38,390 nt of DNA from a virus, in IMG/VR virus record IMGVR_UViG_3300032287_000322, positions 1-38,390 of that record, one strand, 5' to 3'. Shown here in pieces: positions 31,533 to 38,390 of the stretch; the first letter of the stretch is position 1; the number at the start of each line of letters is the position of its first letter. A model generated the notes under the pieces. The model did not search any database, was not told the origin of the DNA, and worked only from the letters and a program-made list of their open reading frames with translations. The translations under genes and the position numbers were made by a program.

Positions 31533-31550
31533 CGGGGGCCGAAGCCCCCG
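31533..31550 (-). other. Intercistronic hairpin with UUCG tetraloop
   Basis: Minus-strand RNA would fold as CGGGGGC-UUCG-GCCCCCG, a 7-bp GC stem closed by the very stable C(UUCG)G loop. It lies between the 167-aa gene and the ribosome binding site of the next gene. No U-tract follows, so it looks like an mRNA-stabilising or processing element or a weak pause rather than a full terminator. Confidence 0.8.
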
Positions 31551-31557
31551 AGACTAA

Positions 31558-32061
31558 TTACTGCTGGGTTGCAGATGGGTTGGCAGAGCCGTCAGAGTCA
31601 CGAACGATGTACTCAACAGTGACAGTAATCGTACCGGCAGTAGCGTCAGCGGTAGCCGCAGTAAAAGTACCGTAAACGAGTACATCAGTTGTTCCGATGC
31701 TGTCATAAACACCTGAAGTAGCTGCTGCGATGGTAGCTGGAGAAGTCTGAACCGCCGAAGTGCCGGTGTTGACCGTAGCCATGTACAAGTTGGCAGTGCC
31801 GCTGCTACCGATGGTAACGCCGCAGTTAGTTGCGCCAGTCAGGGCAACATTGACTTCAAGGCCAAAACGAACAATCTTAGCGCCAGCAGGGAGCGCAAAC
31901 ATCAATTGCGCCGCAGGGCTTGCCAGAATGACAGAAGTGGGGGCTGTGTAGGTCTGGGCAACGATAGTCGCGCCCATGTTGCGAACGGTTCCAGCGGTAG
32001 TGCCGGTGGTGTTTTTGACCGTGCCAAGCAGCCACGGGCCAAGATGAGTAGCGAATCCCAT
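31558..32061 (-). CDS. Putative head decoration-type virion protein (167 aa)
   Basis: It begins MGFATHLGPWLLGTVKNTTG and is almost entirely Thr/Ala/Val-rich beta sequence, including SPAAQLMFALPAGAKIVRFGLEV (split strands) and TAGTITVTVEYIVRDSDG near the end. A protein of this form directly after the capsid gene is common in aquatic phages. It probably binds the outside of the head. The weak binding site AAGGACTCATC precedes the ATG. It is the first gene after the terminator that follows the capsid gene, so it needs read-through or its own promoter; none is recognisable. Confidence 0.72.
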   Translation of the reverse strand: MGFATHLGPWLLGTVKNTTGTTAGTVRNMGATIVAQTYTAPTSVILASPAAQLMFALPAGAKIVRFGLEVNVALTGATNCGVTIGSSGTANLYMATVNTGTSAVQTSPATIAAATSGVYDSIGTTDVLVYGTFTAATADATAGTITVTVEYIVRDSDGSANPSATQQ

Positions 32062-32163
32062 GATGAGTCCTTACATACAAGTGAAGCGCATCAATCGGTA
32101 TGTCGTCTGCCGGGACAGTTTGATACGCCGGTAACCCCGGAGTAAGAGCAATATACACCAAAA
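32062..32163. other. Intergenic spacer after capsid gene, no recognised promoter
   Basis: The spacer between the capsid terminator and the next gene is the longest non-coding stretch apart from unresolved edges. It shows no convincing -35/-10 pair, no tRNA and no repeat. A minus-strand frame (VYIALTPGLPAYQTV) runs through it but has no start with a binding site. Confidence 0.6.
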
Positions 32164-32192
32164 AGAAAAGGGGCACAAGGCCCCTTTTCTTA
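32164..32192 (-). terminator. Intrinsic terminator after major capsid gene
   Basis: A perfect 12-bp inverted repeat (aagaaaaggggc / gccccttttctt) with a 5-base loop starts 7 bases past the capsid stop codon. On the minus strand the stem is followed by CTTTTT, the U-tract of a Rho-independent terminator. It should cap the capsid transcript and lower expression of downstream genes. Confidence 0.88.
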
Positions 32193-32198
32193 GTCCTT

Positions 32199-33110
32199 TT
32201 AGGACGAACCGGGCGAACCGAACATACCCAGAGGGTCAGACCAGCCGAACGAATAACGCTCGCGGGACTTGTAACGGACGTTACCGGTGTCGAAGTCGCC
32301 GTCCATGCTGTTAGCCAGCGGAGTACGAACGAAATGCTTCATGCCGTTAGGCACATCAGTACACAAATACCAACCGTTACTGTCGGTCAGGTAGTTGTTG
32401 ACGGTGTAGCCTTCAGGAATCGAACCATTGTTCTTCAACGCATTGATATCGTTGTCGGTAGTGCCAACACGGAGGCTGGTTTCCAACAGACGGGTAGCAA
32501 CGAATTGCAGGGCAGGAGGGACAATCAGCTTCTTGGGCTTAGCTGCAATCAGCAAACCGCGCTCATCAGTCCAAGCAGCGATCTGAATAACGGCGGCTTC
32601 CAAAGAAGTCTCGTTAAGGTCAGCGCCAGTGGAAGGACGATTGCTGTTAGTGCCGCCGCTAACCAGCGGGTGAGCAGTGCTGAACAGAGCAACGCCGTCG
32701 CCGCCAACATAGCTGGCAGAGAAACCGTTGTTGATGACAGAAGCTGCTTTAACCTGCTTGGTGTACGCCATACCGCGAGCCAGAGCCTTGGTGTAACGAG
32801 CGGACAAGCTGTCATACAGATTGTCTTCGATTGCCTCTTCCGTCAGGGAGAAGCCCAAAGCGATGGTTTCGTGGTTGTAGCGAGCAGTCCATGCCTCTTG
32901 TGCATTGTCGTAAGCGATGGCAGAACCCTCGCTCTTAACCGGTGCAGCAGAGAAGCCAGACAGCTTGGTTTCCTCTTCGAAGGAACGCTCAGAGGTCTCA
33001 GTTTCATAGAGCTCTTTGTGCTGTTCCTGATAGGTAGCGTATTCCAGACCAAACAAAGCGTTCAATCCGGGGAGCAACTCTTTAAGTAGCTGTGCGCGTG
33101 AAATAGCCAT
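32199..33110 (-). CDS. Major capsid protein, Mu gpT-like
   Basis: This 303-residue protein has the pattern of the Mu-like major head subunit (gpT) family with an HK97-type fold: KELYETETSERSFEEE (32-47), ARYNHETIALGFSLTEEAIEDNLYD (split at about 76-100), GGDGVALFSTAHPLVSGG, then DLNETSLEAAV, LIVPPALQF, NDINALKNNG, YLTDSNGWYLCTD and a terminal RYKSRERYSFGWSDPLGMFG. This is the capsid shell protein, expected in hundreds of copies. ATG follows AAGGAG at a long spacing. Position after scaffold and before a strong terminator is normal for the gene. Confidence 0.92.
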   Translation of the reverse strand: MAISRAQLLKELLPGLNALFGLEYATYQEQHKELYETETSERSFEEETKLSGFSAAPVKSEGSAIAYDNAQEAWTARYNHETIALGFSLTEEAIEDNLYDSLSARYTKALARGMAYTKQVKAASVINNGFSASYVGGDGVALFSTAHPLVSGGTNSNRPSTGADLNETSLEAAVIQIAAWTDERGLLIAAKPKKLIVPPALQFVATRLLETSLRVGTTDNDINALKNNGSIPEGYTVNNYLTDSNGWYLCTDVPNGMKHFVRTPLANSMDGDFDTGNVRYKSRERYSFGWSDPLGMFGSPGSS

Positions 33111-33123
33111 TTTAAGTTACTCC

Positions 33124-33954
33124 TTAAGCAATGCTGGTAGCAGCGTAATACTGATGCTGACCAAAGTTAATCTTGACCAGAATCTCTGGGTACTGCATAA
33201 GCACAAGCGTGGAGCTAGCGCCAAAAGCTGTAGCAGGAGCTTGGTTCAAGATAAACGAGGTAGCACCGGCAGAAGCGGCGGTATCAACGAAAGAACCCGA
33301 ACTGATATAGTTTCCGTTCGAATCCAACGAGCCAACATCAGTGCCAACTGGCAACGCAAACGGCAGAGCCGAACAGGTCACAGTAGCAGTAGAAATGCTG
33401 GAATAGGTTGCAGTCCCAAGAGAAACAGCCGTGTCAGTCACCAAGCCGAGCACGCGAACGGGCAGAGTAGAGGTGGTGGCAGGAGTATCACTTGGAGCCA
33501 AGATAGCGTTCTTAGAGTTGCCGGTTGCAGTGCTACCTGTGTTGTTGATCATAGCCAAATTTTGGCCGATCATGGCGCGAGCGCCAGAAGCAACAGCGGT
33601 AGTAGCAGAGCAAACAACACCCTTGAATACTTGGTCAGGATCGTCAGCAACAATAGCCACTGCATCACCAGCCGCAGTTGATGCGGGATAGTACTGCGCG
33701 AAGGTCAACTGTTTAGTGACGGGGTTGGTATAACGGCATCCCAAGAAGATACCAGTTTGATTACCTGCCGTGCCAGTAGACACAGACAAGCGCACGATTT
33801 CACCACGAGACAAACCTACGTAATCGCCGTAGAAAATGCTCGTAGCGTAACCGTTAGTGATCGGATATTCACGAGTAGAACCCGCAAATACCTGACCGCC
33901 GATCAGGTTGATCGGCTTTAGCCCGTAAGGGGCATCAATAACCGGATAAGCCAT
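33124..33954 (-). CDS. Head-associated virion protein (276 aa)
   Basis: It starts MAYPVIDAPYGLKPINLIGG and QVFAGSTREYPITNGYAT, then IFYGDYVGLSRGEIVRL. The rest is beta-rich with Ala/Thr/Ser segments (FLGCRYTNPVTKQLTFAQY, VLGLVTDTAVSLGTA) and ends in YPEILVKINFGQHQYY. The PYGLKPxNLIGG start is known to me from virion proteins encoded directly before capsid genes in aquatic phages, where it may be a capsid decoration or minor head protein. ATG follows GGAGTCCTTT. The function is inferred from position; no catalytic site is evident. Confidence 0.75.
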   Translation of the reverse strand: MAYPVIDAPYGLKPINLIGGQVFAGSTREYPITNGYATSIFYGDYVGLSRGEIVRLSVSTGTAGNQTGIFLGCRYTNPVTKQLTFAQYYPASTAAGDAVAIVADDPDQVFKGVVCSATTAVASGARAMIGQNLAMINNTGSTATGNSKNAILAPSDTPATTSTLPVRVLGLVTDTAVSLGTATYSSISTATVTCSALPFALPVGTDVGSLDSNGNYISSGSFVDTAASAGATSFILNQAPATAFGASSTLVLMQYPEILVKINFGQHQYYAATSIA

Positions 33955-33970
33955 AAAGGACTCCTAAAAA

Positions 33971-34420
33971 TTAAACACCTTTTCCAAAGCTTGTCGTGGA
34001 TCGGCGTTCTTTAAACATCGGCATCCTCGGGTCGCTCTGGCGCATCATAGTATTGTCTACAGCATCCACTTGAGCTTGTGCTTGGCGTGCGAAATGCGCA
34101 TCACGTTGCTCAACAAACTCTTGCGGCGTCTTGCAGAGCAATAGCCCGCCAATCTCAATGTTGCCTTTAAATTGGCTACTTGGATCAGCTAGTAACCGAA
34201 ACTTAGGTTGCTCTTCAACTGCTACTGGCTCCCATCCTTCTCGGAATTTGCCCGACATGTTACGGGGGTCAGGGGCACTCAAAGTAGAAACCCGAATCCA
34301 TCTGTACGCATAGCCCGGCTGTTTATCAGGTTCAGGCAGCATCTCTGCTGGCATCCATTGTTTAGGACGCTCATCCATCACCCGTGCAGTCATCTCGCGT
34401 TGCAATCTGTTCTCAGCCAT
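33971..34420 (-). CDS. Head-region protein of unknown function (149 aa)
   Basis: Recognisable blocks are PGYAYRWIRVSTLSAPDPRN (35-54), GKFREGWEPVAVEEQPKF, GNIEIGGLLLCKTPQEFV, and a C-terminal AQVDAVDNTMMRQSDPRMP. The pattern recurs in phages between scaffold and capsid genes. It has a mixed alpha/beta N-terminal part and a helical end, with no membrane segment. Binding site GGAGG precedes the ATG. It is probably an assembly factor or minor head protein; I cannot name its role. Confidence 0.72.
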   Translation of the reverse strand: MAENRLQREMTARVMDERPKQWMPAEMLPEPDKQPGYAYRWIRVSTLSAPDPRNMSGKFREGWEPVAVEEQPKFRLLADPSSQFKGNIEIGGLLLCKTPQEFVEQRDAHFARQAQAQVDAVDNTMMRQSDPRMPMFKERRSTTSFGKGV

Positions 34421-34422
34421 TT

Positions 34423-35397
34423 TTAGGCCTCCAATTTACTAATTTCCCGAGCGTATTGCTCAAGAGTTATACCAAGTTTTTTAGCCAACCCTGCCTGAGT
34501 TTTAGTCAGTTGGATTTGCTTCGGCGCAGTACTGCGTTTAGCTGGTGCTACCACCGTGCTTGGCCTTGTACGCTGGGGCTTATCACCACCATCGTTTTTA
34601 GAAGCTGCAAATTCTTCTGGGAACCTGCGTTGAACTTCTTTGTCAATACTGCTGAAATATTCATCAGTACCTACGAATGCTCTACCATACCGCACTTCTA
34701 GCTCTTCGTGAACCCCCTCAGCATACTTGCGCATTGCTACTTTGTCACGGGACACAAACCAAGGGTTTTTGGACACCCAGTTTGCGACCTTGGGGTCCAT
34801 CTGAGGAGCCGCCTGCGGTTGCGGAGTAGTTTGTACACTATTTTCCTGCGGTTGTACAGTAGGGCGGTAATTTTTAGTCTTGTCCAGCTTCATTTCCGCC
34901 CGCGTCAACTCTCGCTGTGCAGCCAGTAGTTTCTCGGAATCGCCTGAATCATAGGCCTCCCGATAGCTCCGAGAAGCCTTTTCAAGCTCCATCTCAGCCG
35001 AGTTTTGATAGGTGGTGATGAGTTCTTTCTCACCGTTCTGCACCATATTTCTCAACCGACGATTCTCATCCAGAATCTGCTGCGCAGCCGTCAAAGCCTC
35101 ATGCTGCTCTCGGAGAGCCGCCTCTTTAGCCCGACGTTCGTCATGCCAAGCTTTTTTGTACTGCGTAAATTTCTGTTTTACATTTTTAGAATATTCAGCA
35201 GACTCATCAGCCTTCTCAAGGTCATCCTTGATTGACTCCGGCAAGGGGTCAACGTGCCGGTCTTCTTTAGGAGTGTCATCAACGATATTGACTTCTACGT
35301 CATCGTCACCTTCAACAGTAATTTCCAGCTTCTGGTCGTCATCTGTTTTGATGTCAATCTCGTCGGGAAACTTGTACTCTTCTTCAAATTTAGGCAT
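34423..35397 (-). CDS. Scaffolding protein (324 aa)
   Basis: The first 60 residues are strongly acidic (DEIDIKTDDDQKLEITVEG). A long coiled coil follows (about 60-180, with ERRAKEAALREQHEALTAAQ and ELEKASRSYREAYDSGDSEK), then a Pro/Gln linker, a compact helical domain (ANWVSKNPWFVSRDKVAMRK) and a basic C-terminal tail (KQIQLTKTQAGLAKKLGI) suited to gripping the inner capsid surface. No protease domain is present, so maturation would use release rather than self-cleavage, unless a protease is encoded elsewhere. GGAG precedes the ATG. Confidence 0.85.
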   Translation of the reverse strand: MPKFEEEYKFPDEIDIKTDDDQKLEITVEGDDDVEVNIVDDTPKEDRHVDPLPESIKDDLEKADESAEYSKNVKQKFTQYKKAWHDERRAKEAALREQHEALTAAQQILDENRRLRNMVQNGEKELITTYQNSAEMELEKASRSYREAYDSGDSEKLLAAQRELTRAEMKLDKTKNYRPTVQPQENSVQTTPQPQAAPQMDPKVANWVSKNPWFVSRDKVAMRKYAEGVHEELEVRYGRAFVGTDEYFSSIDKEVQRRFPEEFAASKNDGGDKPQRTRPSTVVAPAKRSTAPKQIQLTKTQAGLAKKLGITLEQYAREISKLEA

Positions 35398-35405
35398 GTG
35401 CGCTC

Positions 35406-35810
35406 CTATTTGCGTTTGATTCCCCGTGGGTCTTCTACAACGCCTTCGACAGAATCGTCGTTGATGATGCGGAATTCACGGTCGTGGATGAGAAGCCGAG
35501 TGCCAGCGTGGGGCCGGACCAAGACAAAATCACCTTTTTTGCACCATGGCCCGGTAGGGAACCGAGTTGGGTCTTTGTAGCAGTCGGGACCCAGATCAAC
35601 GACAAACAGAACCGTGGTGAGCAACTCTTCATTGCGCATCATCTCTGTTGACTTGATAAGACTCGACCCTTCGATAGTTTCCTCAGCTTCCGGTACGGCG
35701 CACAGAATCCGATAGCCCGAAGGCATGGGTAACTGTTTTGCTTTCTCTTCTGCTGATGTGTTCAGTACAGCGGACAAGTCCACCGCCCTGATGTCATAAG
35801 CTTTATTCAT
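35406..35810 (-). CDS. Phage GroES-like co-chaperonin
   Basis: This 134-residue protein has GroES/Cpn10-type architecture: PSGYRILCAVPEAEET (30-45) as first strand, a possible mobile-loop region around residues 46-62 (EGSSLIKSTEMM), TTVLFVVDLGPDCYKD, WCKKGDFVLVRPHAGTRL and REFRIINDDSVEGVV as last strands. The N-terminal 25 residues and an RFPTGPWC insertion are additions to bacterial GroES. It would cap host GroEL to help fold capsid proteins, as T4 gp31 does. It is encoded between portal and scaffold; its ATG overlaps the preceding stop by 8 bases. Confidence 0.78.
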   Translation of the reverse strand: MNKAYDIRAVDLSAVLNTSAEEKAKQLPMPSGYRILCAVPEAEETIEGSSLIKSTEMMRNEELLTTVLFVVDLGPDCYKDPTRFPTGPWCKKGDFVLVRPHAGTRLLIHDREFRIINDDSVEGVVEDPRGIKRK

Positions 35811-36009
35811 CGTCTAACTTCTCCAGTTGGTATGTAAGGTCTGACAGATAAGAGCGAGCGGTGAGCAGACCTTTAATAACCCCACACATCTCGCAATACT
35901 CTTCGAAGTTCTTAGCCCCTTTTGCGGCTAGAGATTCTTCGATATGTTTGACGCCTTCGTCAATTCGTTGGTTAATGATGCTAATTAGTTTGCGACCATC
36001 GTCCATCAT
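35803..36009 (-). CDS. Small helical protein next to portal (68 aa)
   Basis: A 68-residue all-helical protein (SIINQRIDEGVKHIEESLAA; NFEEYCEMCGVIKGLLTAR; LSDLTYQLEKLDDE). The start is ATG 36009, overlapping the portal stop by 4 bases; a second ATG follows at once. Short proteins with this CEMCGVIKGL core occur beside phage portal genes. It could be a portal or packaging accessory; there is no further evidence. The stop is overlapped by the GroES-like gene start. Confidence 0.75.
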   Translation of the reverse strand: MMDDGRKLISIINQRIDEGVKHIEESLAAKGAKNFEEYCEMCGVIKGLLTARSYLSDLTYQLEKLDDE

Positions 36010-38390
36010 TCACCTTTCTTCGCGGGCTTAGCCGCTTGATTTTGTGCAGCCTGTGCTGCTTGCATTTCTCGTTGCTGTTGAAGCTGTGCATTGTGTTTCA
36101 CCATATCCACCTTGGCCTTAAAGCCTTCCGATGTATGCTGGTGGTCACGCTGCTCCTTGTTGTTCTGAGCCTGTACAGCAAGCCTAGCTCCATCAGTTTC
36201 CTGCTGGGCTTCAATCCGCTTCATCTCAACATCGATCTGCGCCATCTTGGCTTGCATATCCTGCATGTCTTTTTGGGTCTTGCGTTGCAATTCACCCTGC
36301 TTGATCTGCAGTTCTTGCTGTTGAAGCTGCAGTAGCGGATCAGCCGCTGCCTGTGCATTCTTAGCCTGTTGAGATTCTTGCTGATGCTGCTGGAGCAACA
36401 TCTGACCTGCTTGTGCTGCCATCTGAGAGACCTTGACCTCCATCTCTGGAGACATCATCACTTCATCTTGATCATCCTCGTAGGCCGGTAGTGTCTGACC
36501 CATAGCCTGCTCAAGCTGCTTGCGATACTCCATACCCAAGTGGTCCGCAATGTGGGCCGACATAGCCCCCATCACTTTCTGTTGAAGCTGCGGGTCTTGC
36601 CCCACTAACTCTTGGATGTGCGGGTCTTTTATCGCCGCCATATGCACGGTGATATGCGCCTTGTGGTCTTGGTATAAGAAGGCCTTGACCGGCTTGCCCT
36701 TGAGGATGTTCATGTTCTCCGTCACGGGATCGCGCGGCTTCATGTCGTCTTCAATGGGTACAAGTTTCTGGTAGTTCTTGATGCCGAGTACATCTAACAT
36801 CTGACGATGCAAGATGGGTAGGTCATACAACTGAGGAGCGGTCTGAGCTAACTGTAGAGCCGCTTGATACTGCACAACCTTCTGCGCCATGGTAGTGGCG
36901 TTGGGGTCGCTAACAGGAATGACATCCACCAAGTCATAGTCAGACTGCTTAGCTTGCCGCCCACCTTCTTCGGGCTCGTAGCTGTAGTCATCAGGGGTGT
37001 AGTCGCGGATGATGTTTCGCAGGAGCTTGAACTCTTGCTTCATCGCATAGTGGATGCGTGCCTGAATCGCACTCATCGTCTTCAGACTACGCTCAAGAAT
37101 CGCCAACGTCGTGCCCACGGGGGCTTGTGCGGACATGTCAGAAGCATTTAACTCCATAGAACCAGCGAAGCTGCGGCCCTCTTGAATCATCTGTTGCAAC
37201 AAGGCCATCAGCACTTGGCTAGGCTCTTTATAAGGCAGCGCCATCAAGTTGTCCTTGATAGTGCCACTCGGTACATCTACGTCTCGGAACTCTCCCGGCG
37301 AGATAGGCGTGTCATCACCTTTGGTGCGAAGTCCTCTAGTCTTGAAACCACCGGGGAGATTAGATAATGTCCCAGCATCCACAAGCTGACGCAGAATACT
37401 AGTGCTAGATTTAGAGTAAGCACCAATAAGATGAATAAGGCCAAAAGCATAAAAGCCAAAACCTGGAATATAGGGGTAATGCACGAAGTGAGCACGTTTC
37501 TGATGATGGTCATCTTCAGGTCTCCAGTTGCGGCGGATAGAGAGAATCTCACCCGTACCCTTCTCAATAGTGACGATGTACGGTAACGCTATGCCTGTCT
37601 CTTCGCCCTCCTCATCTGTATGCTCATAGCCCTTGAGGTCGAGGTCAACCTGCATCTCCAAAAACTTGTACCGGTTGTCTTGGGTAGCGCGGAAGCCCAG
37701 CTTCTCAGCGATCTTCTTCTCAATGTCATCCATGACATTAATAGGGTCTCCAAGGTCTACATCCCTGTAGAACCCGTCATGCTGAAGTCGGCGTAGCTCG
37801 TTCTTTGTTTTACGCATGACGTGCGTAACCCGCTCGGAAGACTCTAAGCTAGATGCACCGTACGGCACAACCACATCCTCCGCTGGCACGTACATAGACA
37901 CCTGACGGTTCAACGACGGGTCGAAGTACACCTTCTTGAACGCATTGCCCGCCAGCCCCAAGCCCCACAACATGCGCTCATGCTCAGGCCGGTACTCGAC
38001 CATCACATCAGTCATCTGATAATTCATGTCGTTCTGAACGCGCTCAGCCGCAGCTTTCTTCTCGGGGGTCTCTTTGCCAATGATCTGGGTCTTGACCGGG
38101 CCCGATGCCGGGAAAGTCTCCATCATGGTCTCAGCTTGAAACTTGACCACGGCCTCTGCCAACAGCGGGTGGTACACACCACAAGCACCGGGCCATGGCT
38201 CCATCCGCTCTTCAAGCTTCAGGCCCAACAACTGCAACCCATCCACGTATGTCTGCACCCAGTCCTTGCGACTGGCAATGTCGGTGTCGTAGTCCTCAAT
38301 CAGGTCACCTGCCAACTGGGCTAGGTCACCCTCACTCATACTCTCAGCTAGGTTATCGTCGAAGTCATCTTCTTCGTCATCGGCAGGCTC
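36006..38390 (-). CDS. Portal protein, P22-like (5' truncated)
   Basis: The frame is open to the right edge: 795 codons including the stop. Upstream of the ATG at 38339 the frame reads EPADDEEDDFDDNLAES, an acidic N-terminal part that fits P22-like portals, so the gene very likely starts outside the window. Typical portal blocks are SRKDWVQTYVDGLQLLG, WPGACGVYHPLLAEAVVKFQ, LAGNAFKKVYFDP, YIPGFGFYAFGLIHLIG, GRSFAGSMELNASDM followed by APVGTTLAILERSLK. The last 200 residues are a Gln/Ala/Lys-rich coiled coil ending KKGE, likely the barrel or internal extension. Terminase genes are expected further right. Confidence 0.92.
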   Translation of the reverse strand, partial: EPADDEEDDFDDNLAESMSEGDLAQLAGDLIEDYDTDIASRKDWVQTYVDGLQLLGLKLEERMEPWPGACGVYHPLLAEAVVKFQAETMMETFPASGPVKTQIIGKETPEKKAAAERVQNDMNYQMTDVMVEYRPEHERMLWGLGLAGNAFKKVYFDPSLNRQVSMYVPAEDVVVPYGASSLESSERVTHVMRKTKNELRRLQHDGFYRDVDLGDPINVMDDIEKKIAEKLGFRATQDNRYKFLEMQVDLDLKGYEHTDEEGEETGIALPYIVTIEKGTGEILSIRRNWRPEDDHHQKRAHFVHYPYIPGFGFYAFGLIHLIGAYSKSSTSILRQLVDAGTLSNLPGGFKTRGLRTKGDDTPISPGEFRDVDVPSGTIKDNLMALPYKEPSQVLMALLQQMIQEGRSFAGSMELNASDMSAQAPVGTTLAILERSLKTMSAIQARIHYAMKQEFKLLRNIIRDYTPDDYSYEPEEGGRQAKQSDYDLVDVIPVSDPNATTMAQKVVQYQAALQLAQTAPQLYDLPILHRQMLDVLGIKNYQKLVPIEDDMKPRDPVTENMNILKGKPVKAFLYQDHKAHITVHMAAIKDPHIQELVGQDPQLQQKVMGAMSAHIADHLGMEYRKQLEQAMGQTLPAYEDDQDEVMMSPEMEVKVSQMAAQAGQMLLQQHQQESQQAKNAQAAADPLLQLQQQELQIKQGELQRKTQKDMQDMQAKMAQIDVEMKRIEAQQETDGARLAVQAQNNKEQRDHQHTSEGFKAKVDMVKHNAQLQQQREMQAAQAAQNQAAKPAKKGE

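Noticed and set aside
31877-32176. A minus-strand frame (VYIALTPGLPAYQTV...) through the spacer after the capsid gene
   Set aside because: It starts within the terminator stem, has no binding site and overlaps the well-supported 167-aa gene in another frame.
32334-33089. A 251-residue open frame on the + strand antisense to the capsid gene
   Set aside because: It is the complement of a clearly identified capsid gene, has no plausible start signal and reads as low-information sequence.

Overview
The window is a 38.4 kb stretch of a tailed double-stranded DNA phage (Caudoviricetes). It is almost fully coding, with short or overlapping gene junctions. The gene set is a primase/helicase, portal, scaffold, Mu gpT-like capsid protein, SU10/P22-like connector proteins, tail fibre, a lysis cassette and very large internal virion-type proteins. 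No tape measure, sheath, baseplate or tail-tube gene is visible, which points to a podovirus-like particle. An M15 endolysin, a GTA-type holin and two small membrane/coiled-coil lysis-region proteins suggest a Gram-negative host. The protein families remind me of uncultured aquatic phages, but the host cannot be read from the sequence. Both ends cut genes: the primase-helicase lacks its N-terminus at the left edge and the portal lacks its N-terminus at the right edge. No integrase, tRNA, CRISPR array or insertion sequence was seen.

Layout. Positions 1-2590 (+ strand) hold the end of a primase-helicase and a small gene. They meet the rest of the genome, all on the minus strand, at a shared CTAG where both convergent genes stop. 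The minus strand is described in its direction of transcription, from high to low coordinates. 38390-32199 is the head module: portal, small helical protein, GroES-like protein, scaffold, a 149-aa protein, a 276-aa virion protein and the major capsid protein, followed by a strong intrinsic terminator. 32061-26569 holds virion proteins, a run of tiny and mostly basic proteins, a connector-like protein and an SU10-type adaptor. 26572-21152 holds two paralogous beta-rich proteins, repeat proteins and a 1075-aa tail fibre with about 41 repeats of 17 residues. 21141-18999 is the lysis region: two small upstream genes, a frameshifted gene, a membrane/coiled-coil protein, a holin and an M15 peptidase. 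18996-2587 holds a P22 gp10-like neck protein, a collar-like protein, and a probable ejection module of 904, 143 (GNAT-like), 987 and 2602 residues.

The most interesting points are these. (1) A 2602-residue polyvalent virion protein carries an ADP-ribosyltransferase-like motif and a HEAVH zinc-peptidase motif. (2) A short [YFM]AxGG motif, often followed by a DGxAxxGKT-type tail, is spread over several unrelated virion-region proteins. (3) The lysis-region gene is split exactly at a canonical A_AAA_AAG slippery heptamer, so a -1 shift would restore a 163-residue protein. (4) A hexanucleotide tandem repeat encodes a poly(Ala-Gln) tract. (5) Several tail proteins are built from long internal repeat arrays. 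One gene shorter than 60 codons (48 aa, 20675-20821) was found by reading the sequence directly.
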